NCBI GenBank assembly: GCA_947476275.1
Contig: CANJPQ010000002.1
Coordinates: 1-64,000, forward strand
From: Fidelibacterota bacterium
GTDB taxonomy: Bacteria > Pseudomonadota > Alphaproteobacteria > Rhodospirillales > Rhodospirillaceae
DNA length: 64,000 bases
Direction: 5' to 3'
The notes beneath the pieces are model-generated. The model saw only the letters and a list, made by a program, of their open reading frames with translations. It was not told the DNA's origin and searched no databases. Of this stretch, positions 11,325 through 23,223 are shown piece by piece. Both the position numbers and the translations under genes were made by a program. Each line of letters begins with the position of its first letter. Within the stretch, counting starts at the first letter, position 1.

Positions 11325-13199
11325 ATGGCGACGTTCTCTCCCCAATTCCTGGATGAAATCCGCGCCCGACTCTCCGTGTCGGGCGTGGTCGGCCGGCGTG
11401 TGAAGTTGATCCGCCGGGGCCGGGAGTATGTGGGCCTGAGCCCGTTCTCGAACGAGAAGTCGCCGTCGTTCACGGTCAACGACGACAAAGGCTTCTACCA
11501 CTGCTTCTCCACCGGGGAGCACGGCGACATCTTCGGCTTCTTGATGAAGACCCAGAACCTGACCTTCCCCGAAGCCGTGGAGCGGCTGGCGGAGGAGGCG
11601 GGTGTGGAGATGCCGCGCCAATCGGCGGAAGAATCCCGCGAGGTCGCCCGTTCCGCCACCTTGCGCGATGCGGTCGAAGCCGGGTGCGCCCTGTTCGAGA
11701 AGGCCCTGTGGGCACCGGAGGGCCGCAAGGCCCTCGAATATCTCAAAGGCCGCGGCCTGACGGATGAAACCATCCATCGTTTTCGCTTGGGCTATGCGGC
11801 CGGCAGCGGGCTGAAGTCCACGTTGCTGAAGAAAGGCATCCCTGAGGACGTGTTGATGGAAGCGCGGCTGATCTCGCCCGGCAAGGAGGGGCGCGACAGC
11901 TTCGACTTCTTCCGCGACCGGGTGATGTTCCCGATCTTCGATCTGCGCGGGCGGCCGGTGGCGTTCGGCGGCCGCGTGATGGGTGCGGACGAGCAGCCCA
12001 AGTATCTGAACTCTCCGGACACGCCGCTCTTCCATAAGGGCCAGATCGTCTATGGCCTGTCGCTGGCGCGGGAGTTGGCGTCCACCAAGCGCGAGATCAT
12101 CGTCGCCGAGGGCTATATGGACGTGATCGCCCTCGCTCAGGCCGGGTTCACCAATGCGGTGGCCCCGCTGGGCACGGCGATGACCGAGACCCAGATCGAG
12201 CTGTTGTGGCGTATCGCGCCGGAGCCGATCCTGTGTTTCGACGGCGACCGCGCCGGGCAGAAGGCGGCGCTGCGTGCGGCCGACCGGGCGTTGCCGCTGC
12301 TCAAGCCGGGGCTGTCGCTGCGATTCGCCATGATGCCGGCGGGCAAAGACCCTGACGACATCTGCCGTCGCGACGGACCGGAAGCGATGGCGACCGTCCT
12401 GCAAGAGGCCCTGCCGCTGTCGGAAGTGCTGTGGCGTCAGCTGCTCGGGGAACACGCCTCCGACACGCCGGAACGGCGCGCCGCGCTGGAAAAGGCCGCT
12501 GAGGCCATGGCGCGGGCGATCGGCGACGGGTCGGTGCAGAACCAGTACCTGCGCATGTTCAAGGACCGGCTGTTCACCCATTTCAGGCCGCCGCGAGCGC
12601 CCCAGGGCGGCCAGGCGCCCCGCTGGAGCAAGGGGAAGGGCCAAGGAAAAGGCGGCAGCCGTGATTTCGGTTCGCGCCCGGGTTCGGTCTTTCCGCCATC
12701 CCGGCCGATCCATCCGGGGGCGGCCGATGAATCGGACCGCATACGCGAAAGAATCTTGCTTGCGACCCTTCTGAACCATCCGCAGATGTTCGATCTGGTC
12801 GAGGAGCGCCTGGGCGGGATCATGTTTTCCGACCATCGCCTTGACTCACTGCGACAAACCGCACTAATCCACATCGCCCAAAACCCTGACCTTGAATTCA
12901 CCTCGCTTGGCACCTACTTGCAGGGCCTTGGGTTTGCTGCGGAAATTGCTTCACTCTTGCATCCGGACGTTTATCTTCACGCGGGTTTCGCCCGCCCGGA
13001 TACCCCACTGGAGCAGGCAACCGTCGGCTGGGATCACACGTTCGCTCTATGTCAGCGAGCGGGACTTGAGGCCGATCTCAAGCGGGCGGAGCAGGAGCTG
13101 GCGGAAAATCCAACGGAACAAGCCTTTGCCGTCTTCAAAGCGCTGCGTGAGCAAGCGCAAGCCTCCGGGGTGGGGGATGAGGATCGCGGCGAAGTTTAG
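11325..13199 (+). CDS. dnaG: DNA primase
   Basis: 624-residue primase that lays RNA primers at the replication fork. The N-terminal domain keeps the fold (YVGLSPFSNEKSPSF, YHCFSTGEHGDIFGF), but the family's zinc ligands C-H-C-C are reduced to one Cys: CPFH reads SPFS and the CxxC reads C-F-S-T. The TOPRIM catalytic core follows with IIVAEGYMDVIAL and LCFDGDRAGQKAAL. After a low-complexity linker around 430-465 comes the helicase-binding C-terminal domain. Zinc-ligand loss is, as I recall, common in alphaproteobacterial DnaG. It lies between yqeY and rpoD. Confidence 0.96.
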   Translation: MATFSPQFLDEIRARLSVSGVVGRRVKLIRRGREYVGLSPFSNEKSPSFTVNDDKGFYHCFSTGEHGDIFGFLMKTQNLTFPEAVERLAEEAGVEMPRQSAEESREVARSATLRDAVEAGCALFEKALWAPEGRKALEYLKGRGLTDETIHRFRLGYAAGSGLKSTLLKKGIPEDVLMEARLISPGKEGRDSFDFFRDRVMFPIFDLRGRPVAFGGRVMGADEQPKYLNSPDTPLFHKGQIVYGLSLARELASTKREIIVAEGYMDVIALAQAGFTNAVAPLGTAMTETQIELLWRIAPEPILCFDGDRAGQKAALRAADRALPLLKPGLSLRFAMMPAGKDPDDICRRDGPEAMATVLQEALPLSEVLWRQLLGEHASDTPERRAALEKAAEAMARAIGDGSVQNQYLRMFKDRLFTHFRPPRAPQGGQAPRWSKGKGQGKGGSRDFGSRPGSVFPPSRPIHPGAADESDRIRERILLATLLNHPQMFDLVEERLGGIMFSDHRLDSLRQTALIHIAQNPDLEFTSLGTYLQGLGFAAEIASLLHPDVYLHAGFARPDTPLEQATVGWDHTFALCQRAGLEADLKRAEQELAENPTEQAFAVFKALREQAQASGVGDEDRGEV

Positions 13200-13242
13200 C
13201 GACTTCGACTGAACACTGTTTTTGAAGAGACGGTCATACGAA

Positions 13243-15591
<2,349 letters not shown>

Positions 15592-15612
15592 CGTTTTCGA
15601 CAGACGACGATG

Positions 15613-15649
15613 CAAACGGCCGGTCCTCACAGACCGGCCGTTTTGCTTT
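15613..15649 (+). terminator. Rho-independent terminator after rpoD
   Basis: An 11-base-pair stem, AACGGCCGGTC with GACCGGCCGTT around a six-base loop, is followed by TTGCTTTG. It lies 22 bases after the rpoD stop. Confidence 0.85.
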
Positions 15650-15686
15650 GGGCGGATCAGCGCGGATCGAGACCGCGCGTGGTGGC

Positions 15687-16195
15687 CTACAGTCCCTTCA
15701 AGAATTTCGCGATGCCCGCAGCGACGCCCCTCGGGTCGGACAAGGTCGGCAAATTCTCGCCGCCGACGATTGCGACCTTGCCGTCGGGGCGCAGGGCGCA
15801 GACGTCGGCAAAGCTGGGATAGAAGAAGTCCTCCGGTGTCGTCATGAACAGCAGGGGGCACGTTAGTTTCTTCACCAGCGCCATGGAGTCATGGAACGAG
15901 ACGGCGCGATAGGCCTGCGGACGGCCGCGCCAATTGCGCGCCATGCTGACGACCTCGTCATGGACGACGGCAAGATCGGCGTTCGGGTTGAACTTATGGC
16001 AATAGGTCCAGTTGTCGAGCAGGTGCGTGCCGTCCGCGCGCCGCCACCTTGGCCGAGGCGTGGCAGCAAAGCTGCAGGGTCTGAAATTCGAACCACATTT
16101 CACAACGCGAGCTTCGCGACGCCGGTTCGTATCTTGGAATGTTTGTCGGCCAACAACAGCCAGTGTTATGGATAGAACAGCGGGCCGAGGGGGCT
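15687..16195 (-). pseudogene. Decayed alpha/beta hydrolase, C-terminal part only
   Basis: Hydrolase-like sequence is spread over three minus-strand frames. Reading leftward from 16195 one sees SPLGPLFYP, a stop, then HWLLLADKHSKIRTGVAKLAL in one frame; MWFEFQTLQLCCHASAKVAA in a second; and ADGTHLLDNWTYCHKFNPN onwards, to the end at 15687, in a third. The third part keeps CPLLFMTTPEDFFYPSFADV, the usual strand with the catalytic acid. The N-terminal half with the nucleophile elbow is missing. Two frameshifts, a stop and the missing half make this a pseudogene; the upstream limit is lost at the TonB receptor promoter. Confidence 0.7.
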
Positions 16196-16300
16196 CGCGC
16201 GGTCAAGAACCAATAGCCGGCACACATTGTGAACCGTTCGCGGTCACGGCCACGCCTGCTCTCCCGTTCTCCGCGCCAACACGACCTAGAGGGGACAGAC

Positions 16301-18658
16301 ATGCGACGCGGAAATTTGAGGGGCGCTGCGATCAGCTTCGCGGTGGCCGCGACAATCCTCGCGGTCAATGCGAGCCAAGCCTGGGCGCAGCTTGAAGAAA
16401 TCGTGGTGACGGCCCGTAAGCGCGAGGAAGCGCTGCAAACGGTTCCGCTCGCGATCACAGCATTCACCAGCGACGATCTTGCCAAACGGTCCGCCGTGGG
16501 CATGAGCGACATCGCGCGCCTGACTCCGGGCTTCAGCTTCGAGGACTTCGGCGGCACCGGCAACACCGCGCCCGTCATTCGCGGCGCGACCCAAATCGCG
16601 GGTTCGACCGAGCAGCCGGTTTCATTCTTCCTGGACGGCGTCTACCTGCCGCGCGCCTACGTCACCGACGTCGGCTTCTGGGGGATCGAGCGCATTGAAG
16701 TCGTGAAGGGCCCGCAAAGCGCCCGCTACGGCCGTAACGCCTTCACCGGCGCCGTGAACTACGTCACGAAGAAGCCAGCCAAGGATCGTTGGCACATCGA
16801 CGCGGAAGGCACCGCGGGCATTTTCAAGCGCCTGGATGGCGGCGCGACGGTCACCGGTCCGATCGTGGAAGACAAGGTCGCCGTGCTCGGCGGCGCCTAC
16901 AAATCGACCTTCGACGGCAGCTGGAAGAACCTGCATCCTTTCTGCGACAGCTATATCCGTCCCGGCACGAACTGCCGCGTCGGCGGTTACGACAAGACCA
17001 CCTACAACTTCGGCGTGACCGTGACGCCGACGGACAAGCTGACCCTCGACCTCACGTACTTCAACTTCAAGAGCAAGCGCGAGGAAGCGCAGCTGTCCTA
17101 CTTTGGTGAGCTCGATTCCCGCAGCGATCTCATGAACTGCGGCGTCTATAACCCGACGGTGCGTCCGCTCTCTGCCGGCGGCACCGGCGCGGGCGGCCAG
17201 TGGTACCGTCTGTATTGCGGTTCGGTTCCGTTCAACCTCATTCCGATCGATCCGCGCGGCTATGCCAGTCAGCTGGGCGCCAACTTCATGCGCGTCGGCA
17301 TCAGCTACCAGTTCACCGACGCCGTCCGGCTCGACTATTCCTTCGGTCGCGTCCAGGCGAACAACCGCGTGAACATCTACAACGACCAGTTGCCCGGCTG
17401 CCCGTACTTCACGGATCCGACGGGTTGCGTGTTTTCGACCGTCGGCGTCAGCGCGCACCGCACCGAATCTCATGACATCCGCGTGTCGTACGACGACGAC
17501 GGAATCGTGACGGGCGCGATCGGCTTCCTGTACTCGCCGTCGCGCGACAATACCTTCAGTGCCTTCGCGTCGGCACCGATCCTGACGGCGGCGCCGACCT
17601 CGCCGCTGCGTCCAGATGTGCGCTCGGACTACGGCGCGGTGTACTCGGTCCTTGGCCAGTCCCTCACAAAGAACAAGATCAAGTCGCCGTTCGGTGAAGT
17701 GCAGCTGGCCCTCTTGGACAAGCAGTTGCGGATCGGCGTTGAGGGACGTTGGACCCAGGAAGAGCGCTATCAGCAGGCTCTGGCGTCCGGCGGTTCGGGC
17801 GGCCTGCTGGCGACGTCGGGTGCAGCCTACAATGCGACCTACAAGTTCTTCACCCCGCGCTTCACGGTCGATTACGATTGGGCGCCCGAGCATCTGGTCT
17901 ACGCATCGGTGGCGAAGGGCGTGAAGTCCGGCGGTTTCAATACCACCGCATTCTTGCCCGCGAACCGCATCTACAGCGGTGACAGGAACTGGACCTATGA
18001 ACTCGGCACTAAGAATGCATTCGGCAATCTGCGCCTGAATGCGGACGTGTTCCTGATCAAGTGGAGCAACATGCAGATCCCGGCGGCGGACCCCGGCAAC
18101 CCTGCGGCTCTGCCGATCGTGATCACGCTGAACCTCGGCAACCTCACCTCGCGCGGCTTCGAGGGCGAGGCGGCCTATGCGTTCTCCAAGAACTTCACGA
18201 TCAACAGCACGCTCTACTACGGCAAGTCGACCTACGACACGGGCACCTACCACCTGAACTACGCCCGCACGCCCGCGATCTGCGACAACAAGGTGTGCCC
18301 GAGCAACGGCTACATCGGCGGCAAGTCGACGCCGCGTGCACCGAAGTGGATGGGCACCGTTGGGGCCGAGTTCAAGGGCGGCCTAACGGGCTCGCTCGAC
18401 TACTACGTCCGCAGCGATCTGGCGTGGCAGTCGAAGGCCTATGCCGACGAAATGAACTTGGCTTGGGTGGACAGTCGCGTCCTCGTCAATGCCAACTTCG
18501 GCGTCACCCATGACAACTTCGACGTGATGTTCTGGATCCGCAACCTGTTCGACCGCAAGTACCTGGCGGTCGCCGGCATCCAGCAACCGAACGTCGCCTA
18601 CAACGGCAACATGGGTGACCGCCGCACGGCGGGTGTGACGATCAAGGTCCACTACTAG
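16301..18658 (+). CDS. TonB-dependent outer-membrane receptor
   Basis: 785 residues. I start at MRRGNLRGAAISFAVAATIL, preceded by AGAGGGG; the earlier start at 16229 has no site. A signal peptide ends near AWAQ and is followed by a TonB-box/plug opening LEEIVVTARKREEALQTVPL. Plug motifs PVIRGA, SVSFFLDGVYLP-like and RIEVVKGPQSARYGRNAF follow, then the 22-strand barrel; the C-terminus ends VTIKVHY with the usual aromatic residue. It imports an unknown ligand using the proton-motive force. It stands alone on this strand, after the dead hydrolase and before a terminator. The substrate cannot be read from sequence. Confidence 0.95.
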   Translation: MRRGNLRGAAISFAVAATILAVNASQAWAQLEEIVVTARKREEALQTVPLAITAFTSDDLAKRSAVGMSDIARLTPGFSFEDFGGTGNTAPVIRGATQIAGSTEQPVSFFLDGVYLPRAYVTDVGFWGIERIEVVKGPQSARYGRNAFTGAVNYVTKKPAKDRWHIDAEGTAGIFKRLDGGATVTGPIVEDKVAVLGGAYKSTFDGSWKNLHPFCDSYIRPGTNCRVGGYDKTTYNFGVTVTPTDKLTLDLTYFNFKSKREEAQLSYFGELDSRSDLMNCGVYNPTVRPLSAGGTGAGGQWYRLYCGSVPFNLIPIDPRGYASQLGANFMRVGISYQFTDAVRLDYSFGRVQANNRVNIYNDQLPGCPYFTDPTGCVFSTVGVSAHRTESHDIRVSYDDDGIVTGAIGFLYSPSRDNTFSAFASAPILTAAPTSPLRPDVRSDYGAVYSVLGQSLTKNKIKSPFGEVQLALLDKQLRIGVEGRWTQEERYQQALASGGSGGLLATSGAAYNATYKFFTPRFTVDYDWAPEHLVYASVAKGVKSGGFNTTAFLPANRIYSGDRNWTYELGTKNAFGNLRLNADVFLIKWSNMQIPAADPGNPAALPIVITLNLGNLTSRGFEGEAAYAFSKNFTINSTLYYGKSTYDTGTYHLNYARTPAICDNKVCPSNGYIGGKSTPRAPKWMGTVGAEFKGGLTGSLDYYVRSDLAWQSKAYADEMNLAWVDSRVLVNANFGVTHDNFDVMFWIRNLFDRKYLAVAGIQQPNVAYNGNMGDRRTAGVTIKVHY

Positions 18659-18678
18659 CCGATACGCGCGATGAAGCA

Positions 18679-18716
18679 GGCCACCGCGGACGACGTTCGC
18701 GGTGGCCTTTTCTTTT
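18679..18716 (+). terminator. Rho-independent terminator after the first TonB receptor
   Basis: GGCCACCGCG at 18679-18688 pairs with CGCGGTGGCC at 18698-18707, followed by TTTTCTTTT. It overlaps the 3' end of the convergent permease gene. Confidence 0.85.
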
Positions 18717-19458
18717 AAGCGCGCACGAAGAAGACGATCGTCACCGTCACGCTAATGGCGATAATCATGGCGCGCAGATGCTGCGGGTTCATGCGCCGCG
18801 CGTAGTGCGCGCCGAAATAGCCGCCTAGCAACGCTCCCGCCATCACCACGAGCGCTTGTGGCCACCACACCTTGCCGCCGGCGGCGAACACGACGATGGT
18901 GATGCCATTGATCGCCCCCCCGAGGATGCTCTTCGCTGCGTTCATGGCGTTTAGGTTCGTCAGGCCGAACAGGCCGTAGAGGGCGAGCATCACGATTCCC
19001 ATCGCACCGCCGAAATATCCGCCATAGATGCCGATCAGGAACTGGATGGACAGCAGCGCGACAGGCCCGATTTGGAAGAGTCTCCGCAAGTGCGGTGTGA
19101 TCCGTGGGCCGAAAGTGAAGATCACCGTCGCCGCCAGCAGCAACCAGGGCACGATCACGTCAAAGGTCTTGTCCGGCGTGTAGAGCAGCAGGACCGCGCC
19201 GATCAACGCGCCGGTCAGGCTGACCGCCATCATCGCTTTGAAGGGCACATTCTCGACGTGCTGAAAGTCTCGGCGATACGCCCAGGCGCTGGCGAAGGCG
19301 GCGGGGAACAAGGCAATCGCATTCGAGGCGTTGGCGATGACCGACGGGACGCCTGTGAACACCAGGGCCGGGAAGGTGACGAAGGTGCCGCCCCCGGCGA
19401 TTGCATTCATGATGCCGGCAATGACGCCCGCCACAGCCAGCAACGCATAGTCCGTCAT
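18715..19458 (-). CDS. TauE/SafE-family sulfite or organic-anion exporter
   Basis: 247-residue integral membrane protein, start at MTDYALLAVAGVIAGIMNAI, preceded by GGGGGTC. It has seven or eight hydrophobic segments and the family's internal duplication with Gly-rich helices: NAIAGGGTFVTFPALVF in the N-half and GIYGGYFGGAMGIVMLALYG in the C-half. TauE/SafE proteins move sulfite, sulfoacetate and related anions across the inner membrane; the substrate here is unknown. It is convergent with the TonB receptor and its start lies about 150 bases from the tRNA gene. Confidence 0.9.
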   Translation of the reverse strand: MTDYALLAVAGVIAGIMNAIAGGGTFVTFPALVFTGVPSVIANASNAIALFPAAFASAWAYRRDFQHVENVPFKAMMAVSLTGALIGAVLLLYTPDKTFDVIVPWLLLAATVIFTFGPRITPHLRRLFQIGPVALLSIQFLIGIYGGYFGGAMGIVMLALYGLFGLTNLNAMNAAKSILGGAINGITIVVFAAGGKVWWPQALVVMAGALLGGYFGAHYARRMNPQHLRAMIIAISVTVTIVFFVRA

Positions 19459-19610
19459 CGAAGACCCCCGGTGCGGCCGGCAGAATGCTGCGGGCGCCTG
19501 GCGCGCGCAAGGCGCCACCGCCGCGCCGCCATGACGCGCTCGAATATGACGGGTGCGCGCCGCGCAAAGCTTGACCCCGCGCCCGCGCCCGCTACTGTCC
19601 CGCCCACGGT

Positions 19611-19687
19611 GGGCCTGTAGCTCAACTGGTTAGAGCAGGCCGCTCATAACGGTCTGGTTGCAGGTTCAAGTCCTGCCGGGCCCACCA
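19611..19687 (+). tRNA. tRNA with CAU anticodon (elongator Met or lysidine Ile2)
   Basis: The 77-base cloverleaf is complete. The acceptor GGGCCTG pairs with CGGGCCC, the D arm is GCTC...GAGC, the anticodon stem is GGCCG/CGGTC with loop CTCATAA and anticodon CAT at 19645-19647, and the T arm is GCAGG-TTCAAGT-CCTGC. CCA is encoded. The first base pair is G-C, so it is not an initiator type. By sequence alone I cannot separate elongator tRNA-Met from the TilS-modified tRNA-Ile2; the G/C-rich acceptor leans to Ile2. Confidence 0.93.
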
Positions 19688-19985
19688 ATAATTCCCCGCG
19701 CTTTCAATTCTCTAGCTGGAAGACAGGCGGTCGCCGTAAAACCGCGCCGTTGCGAGTGTTGTTGTGCCCCGTGGCGGCAATGGTCTGGCGGAGAGAGCAA
19801 GGGACAGAGGGCATTTCCTTCAAATTTCCCGAGATTCTCTGTGGGCCAATTTGGCCTCCAGGCCTTGCTGAGGCCCATTTCAGCATCTTCTGGGGAACTT
19901 GTTGCTGAGCCAGACGGCAGAATGGCGACGGTGGGTCGTGTTTCGGGAAACGATCTCCGCGCGCGCTGGCGAGCGCTGAGATATA
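19688..19985. other. Intergenic region, no gene seen
   Basis: Between the tRNA and the CheY-like gene I see no convincing coding sequence, integrase or repeat of the tRNA 3' end that would mark an attachment site. Short open frames show no family resemblance. Confidence 0.4.
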
Positions 19986-20384
19986 TCAGCCCAACTCTCC
20001 CAAGACAGACTCAATCTTAGCCTTAAGCGTGTCGGCGCTGAACGGCTTCACGATGTAATTGGAAACGCCTGCCTTCTTTGCTTCGACTACGTTGTCCGTC
20101 TTGCTTTCCGCTGTGACCATAATGAAAGGCACTGCTCTCAATTGCGGATCGCTTCTGACGGCACGCAAGAACTCAATCCCCGTCATTGGATGCATATTCC
20201 AATCAGATATAACAAGGTCGTAAGCCTTGCTCTTCAACATCTGGAGGGCGCGACCTCCGTCGCTGGCGTCATCAATGTGAGCGAAGCCGATTTGCCGTAG
20301 CAAACTGCGTTCAATCTTCAGCATCGTCTCGTAATCATCGACGATCAGAACATTCAGATCAGAGGGCTTCTTCACGTTGTCCAA
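19986..20384 (-). CDS. Single-domain response regulator (CheY-like)
   Basis: 132 residues forming one receiver domain and nothing else. The acidic pocket D16-D17 (VLIVDDYETM), phospho-acceptor D61 (LVISDWNM), T91 (IMVTAES) and K113 (IVKPFSA) are all present, so it should be phosphorylated. No histidine kinase or chemotaxis gene is adjacent. It could be a CheY for flagellar control or an intermediate in a phosphorelay. The neighbour on the same strand is the CDGSH protein, about 50 bases upstream. Confidence 0.92.
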   Translation of the reverse strand: MDNVKKPSDLNVLIVDDYETMLKIERSLLRQIGFAHIDDASDGGRALQMLKSKAYDLVISDWNMHPMTGIEFLRAVRSDPQLRAVPFIMVTAESKTDNVVEAKKAGVSNYIVKPFSADTLKAKIESVLGELG

Positions 20385-20431
20385 CCGGATCTATGCAAAA
20401 CTGAGTATCGCGAAAAGATGGCCTTTTCTGC

Positions 20432-20671
20432 TCAGAGGTCCTTGTGGCTTCCGTCGCAGAGCGGCTGTCCTTTTGTAGCTTTGCATCCACAGAAAGCGAC
20501 CTTCCCTGACTTCTCAGGAGTGTAGGCCAGAGGACGAAACTCGGTATCTTTGTGTGAGCCATCACAAAACGGCTGCGACTTACTCTTGCCGCAGGTACAC
20601 CAGTAGTAGGTCTTGCCCCCAGTGACCTCGATTAGATATGGGGCTTTTTGAGCAACAGTGGATGTGGACAC
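20432..20671 (-). CDS. CDGSH iron-sulfur domain protein (two domains)
   Basis: 79 residues with a GTG start, supported by GGAG seven bases upstream; a TTG four codons earlier is possible. Two copies of the CxC-...-FCDGSH pattern are present: WCTCGKSKSQPFCDGSHKD and CGCKATKGQPLCDGSHKDL. Each should bind a redox-active 2Fe-2S cluster with three Cys and one His. Such mitoNEET-like bacterial proteins are soluble and their partners are mostly unknown. Nothing nearby indicates one. Confidence 0.92.
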   Translation of the reverse strand: MSTSTVAQKAPYLIEVTGGKTYYWCTCGKSKSQPFCDGSHKDTEFRPLAYTPEKSGKVAFCGCKATKGQPLCDGSHKDL

Positions 20672-21129
20672 TAAAATCTCCAATCAAAACGTTATGGTAC
20701 GGCGGCAAGTTATCTTGCGGTCATTTGGTGTTCAAGGCTACCCGGACAATTCAATGCGGTTGGAGTCGGAGGCCATCCGCACGACACTGACCGGCTTCCA
20801 TTGAGTGGCCCGCGTCGAATGTTAGTTTAGCGGTAGGCGCGCTGTGCTGGAGTGCACAGTAAGAGGAATAAGCTTCCTGCAGCCGATGCGGACGGTCAGG
20901 CGAATGATGTGAATCGGCGCGGCGATTGATCCAGTGCCGGTGCCGAGCAGTGCCCCCTGTTTCTGCGACGCAATTTGCTGACACTGCTTATGAATTTCCC
21001 AACGCACCGGCGTCCTTATTGGAAACCGAGAAGGGGTCAAAGTTGGGCGCCGTTTCACACCTTCGCTCGCGGGGAAGAATGAAAAGCGCCCCGGCCGATG
21101 GTGGGACGTTTTACGTGAGGAGCGGCCGC
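20672..21129. other. Intergenic region, no gene seen
   Basis: About 460 bases between the CDGSH gene and the DUF6351-type gene. Open frames here show no recognised domain and no ribosome-binding site in good position. I see no repeat or IS end. Confidence 0.35.
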
Positions 21130-23223
21130 CTAGAACGACTGCCAAGTGCCGGCAGGAGCTTGCTGCCCCACGCCGGGCTTCGACCAGTCGCAGACCCCTG
21201 CGGGGAATACCTTCTTGAGCCGTGCAAGCTGCGCATCCGTGACTTTCACGCGATAGTCCGCCGCAGTCACAGGCTTCAGCTGACACTTGATCACATCCTG
21301 CAACTCAGACTCCCCGGCAACCATGCGGGGCGACGGATAGGTAGGATAGTACTCATTACATTTTCCGCCCGAAAACGTCTGCTTCTCGGCGATGCGCTTA
21401 CCCTCGGGGTCGAAACATGACTCGACCAGATCCTGCGGCTTATTGCGGAGGGTCTTGTCGCGCTTGGATCCAGCGCCCGTATCATGGACGATGGCGGTCA
21501 GCCACTCGTCCATCTTGCCGATGGCATAACGCGACATGGTGTCGCCGTTCTGACTTGCCGCATAGAAGCCTTCACGATGGCTCTCGAGTAGGATGATGTA
21601 ATTGTCGCGATTTCCGGCCTCACGCTCTACACGTCCGGCCGCCGCGAATGTGCCGGCCTTGAGGTGGTTCGCTTCCGGATCGTGATCGGAATAATTCCGT
21701 TGCTCGATGACGGGAATGTCCTTGAGCCCGAGCCCACCGTTCAGTACCCGTCCCGAGCGGTACGCTGCTTTGATGCCTTCGGGATCGCCGGCGCCGCGGC
21801 CCGGCATCCAATCGCCGTTCACGTCGAATCCGCCGATCTGCTCGTTCAGTGCAAGAAACTGTTCGACGTCGATGGCCCCGCTATTGAGCGCCGCAAGACC
21901 GTACTGCACGCCGATATTGTCGACGACGTTACGGGCGAAACCGGTTTTCGGGTCGCGGCCCAGGGAGTTCACAAAGTGATCGCTCCACATACAGCGAACA
22001 CCTTTGGGATTTGTCTTGGCGTCGAACCGATTCTGCTTCGGCAGCACATCCGGGCAATCCGTGGCGATGGAGCGGCCGATCTGCGATGGCTTCGTATTCA
22101 GCGTCACGCCCGCGATGGCGTGCTTCTGGATCTCCGTGAGCCCCTTCGCGCCGGGCTTCTTGAACCAATCGAACACGAGGTTGACGTCGGACGAGTTCTG
22201 GCCGAACCGCACGAAGTCCACCGAGGTGCACATCGGCATGATGCCGTCCAGGACGCCGGGATAGTTGTCGGCGGTGAGCAGGACCTGATGCGAGCCGCCC
22301 GAGCATCCCCAGCCCACGGTGAACACCGGCATTCCTAGCCGCTCGATCGCGTGCTCGCGCGTCATCACGGCTGTCTCCGACGACAGCAGGTCGTCACAGT
22401 TGTTCTGGAACACATTCAGCGTGTTCGAGATGGTCGCGTAGCCGAGCCCCGTGAATTGCTCGCTGAGGACGTTCTGGGTCGTGCGGCCCTGTCGATACAT
22501 GCCGCCGCAGCCGCCGGCGAACAGGTATGCAAATCGATGGTTCCAGCCCTTCGGCGCACTTGTCGGCGACGGGTCACCTTCCGCAGCCGGGTTGTGCAGC
22601 ACCGCGATCTCGTAAATCCCGCGATTGATGGTGCCGGTTTCGATCCTTACTACGTAAGGAACCTTATCCCCCGTCGACGTCGTCGTTTGCGCAACATCCT
22701 CAGGCAGTTTGTTCCTGTCGGGCAGCGGCTTGAAATCGCGGGTGCCTGCCGGTCGATAGACATAGGTCACGACCGTATCGACCGAACAGTCCGCATCCTT
22801 CGCGGCCGGCAGGAACTTCCCGTCCTTCAGCTTGAACTGCGCGGTCTCGCAGATAAACGGTGTTTCCTTCGGGCCGGAGAACAGCGGTCCGGTGATGGGA
22901 AAGTTCTTGATTTTGACCGATGCGGTGTTCGCCCCCTGATTGGCGGTGAGCGTGTTGTCGCCGTTGATGAAGCCGCTCACGAGTCCAATATAATGTCCGT
23001 CGGCGCCATTGAAGGCGCCTGAGACGTCGCGGCCGTTCGCCGCAACGGCTGGCTTCCCCGCCGGCGAAATGATTTCGACAAGCGCGTCGCCGCCTGTGAC
23101 GCGCGAGGGGTCGGATGAAAGAACGCGCATGCTGAAGTCAGTCGCCTGCGTGGCCGCAAACGCCGAAGCGCCGACGATGAGGCTCAGGACGATGCCAATA
23201 GGCCAAGCTGCGTTCTTCGACAT
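21130..23223 (-). CDS. Exported DUF6351-type protein, probable hydrolase fold
   Basis: 697 residues. I start at MSKNAAWPIGIVLSLIVGAS (GGGGGAT upstream), a clear Sec signal peptide ending near ASAFA. It resembles large exported proteins annotated DUF6351, which I recognise only loosely. A Ser in a nucleophile-elbow context, GWGCSGGSHQ, lies near residue 300 and many Cys residues suggest disulfides, as expected for a periplasmic tannase-like or polyester-type hydrolase (inference). The front 120 residues look like beta-sandwich (VEIISPAGKPAVAANGRDVS). It is followed by no same-strand gene; an IS3 scrap and a broken DUF1800 gene lie upstream. Confidence 0.7.
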   Translation of the reverse strand: MSKNAAWPIGIVLSLIVGASAFAATQATDFSMRVLSSDPSRVTGGDALVEIISPAGKPAVAANGRDVSGAFNGADGHYIGLVSGFINGDNTLTANQGANTASVKIKNFPITGPLFSGPKETPFICETAQFKLKDGKFLPAAKDADCSVDTVVTYVYRPAGTRDFKPLPDRNKLPEDVAQTTTSTGDKVPYVVRIETGTINRGIYEIAVLHNPAAEGDPSPTSAPKGWNHRFAYLFAGGCGGMYRQGRTTQNVLSEQFTGLGYATISNTLNVFQNNCDDLLSSETAVMTREHAIERLGMPVFTVGWGCSGGSHQVLLTADNYPGVLDGIMPMCTSVDFVRFGQNSSDVNLVFDWFKKPGAKGLTEIQKHAIAGVTLNTKPSQIGRSIATDCPDVLPKQNRFDAKTNPKGVRCMWSDHFVNSLGRDPKTGFARNVVDNIGVQYGLAALNSGAIDVEQFLALNEQIGGFDVNGDWMPGRGAGDPEGIKAAYRSGRVLNGGLGLKDIPVIEQRNYSDHDPEANHLKAGTFAAAGRVEREAGNRDNYIILLESHREGFYAASQNGDTMSRYAIGKMDEWLTAIVHDTGAGSKRDKTLRNKPQDLVESCFDPEGKRIAEKQTFSGGKCNEYYPTYPSPRMVAGESELQDVIKCQLKPVTAADYRVKVTDAQLARLKKVFPAGVCDWSKPGVGQQAPAGTWQSF

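Noticed and set aside
19611-19985. tRNA gene considered as an integration site of a genomic island
   Set aside because: No integrase follows and no second copy of the tRNA 3' end was seen in the window.
20926-21420. A 164-residue plus-strand frame upstream of the DUF6351-type gene
   Set aside because: Half of it is antisense to the supported gene and the rest has no domain.
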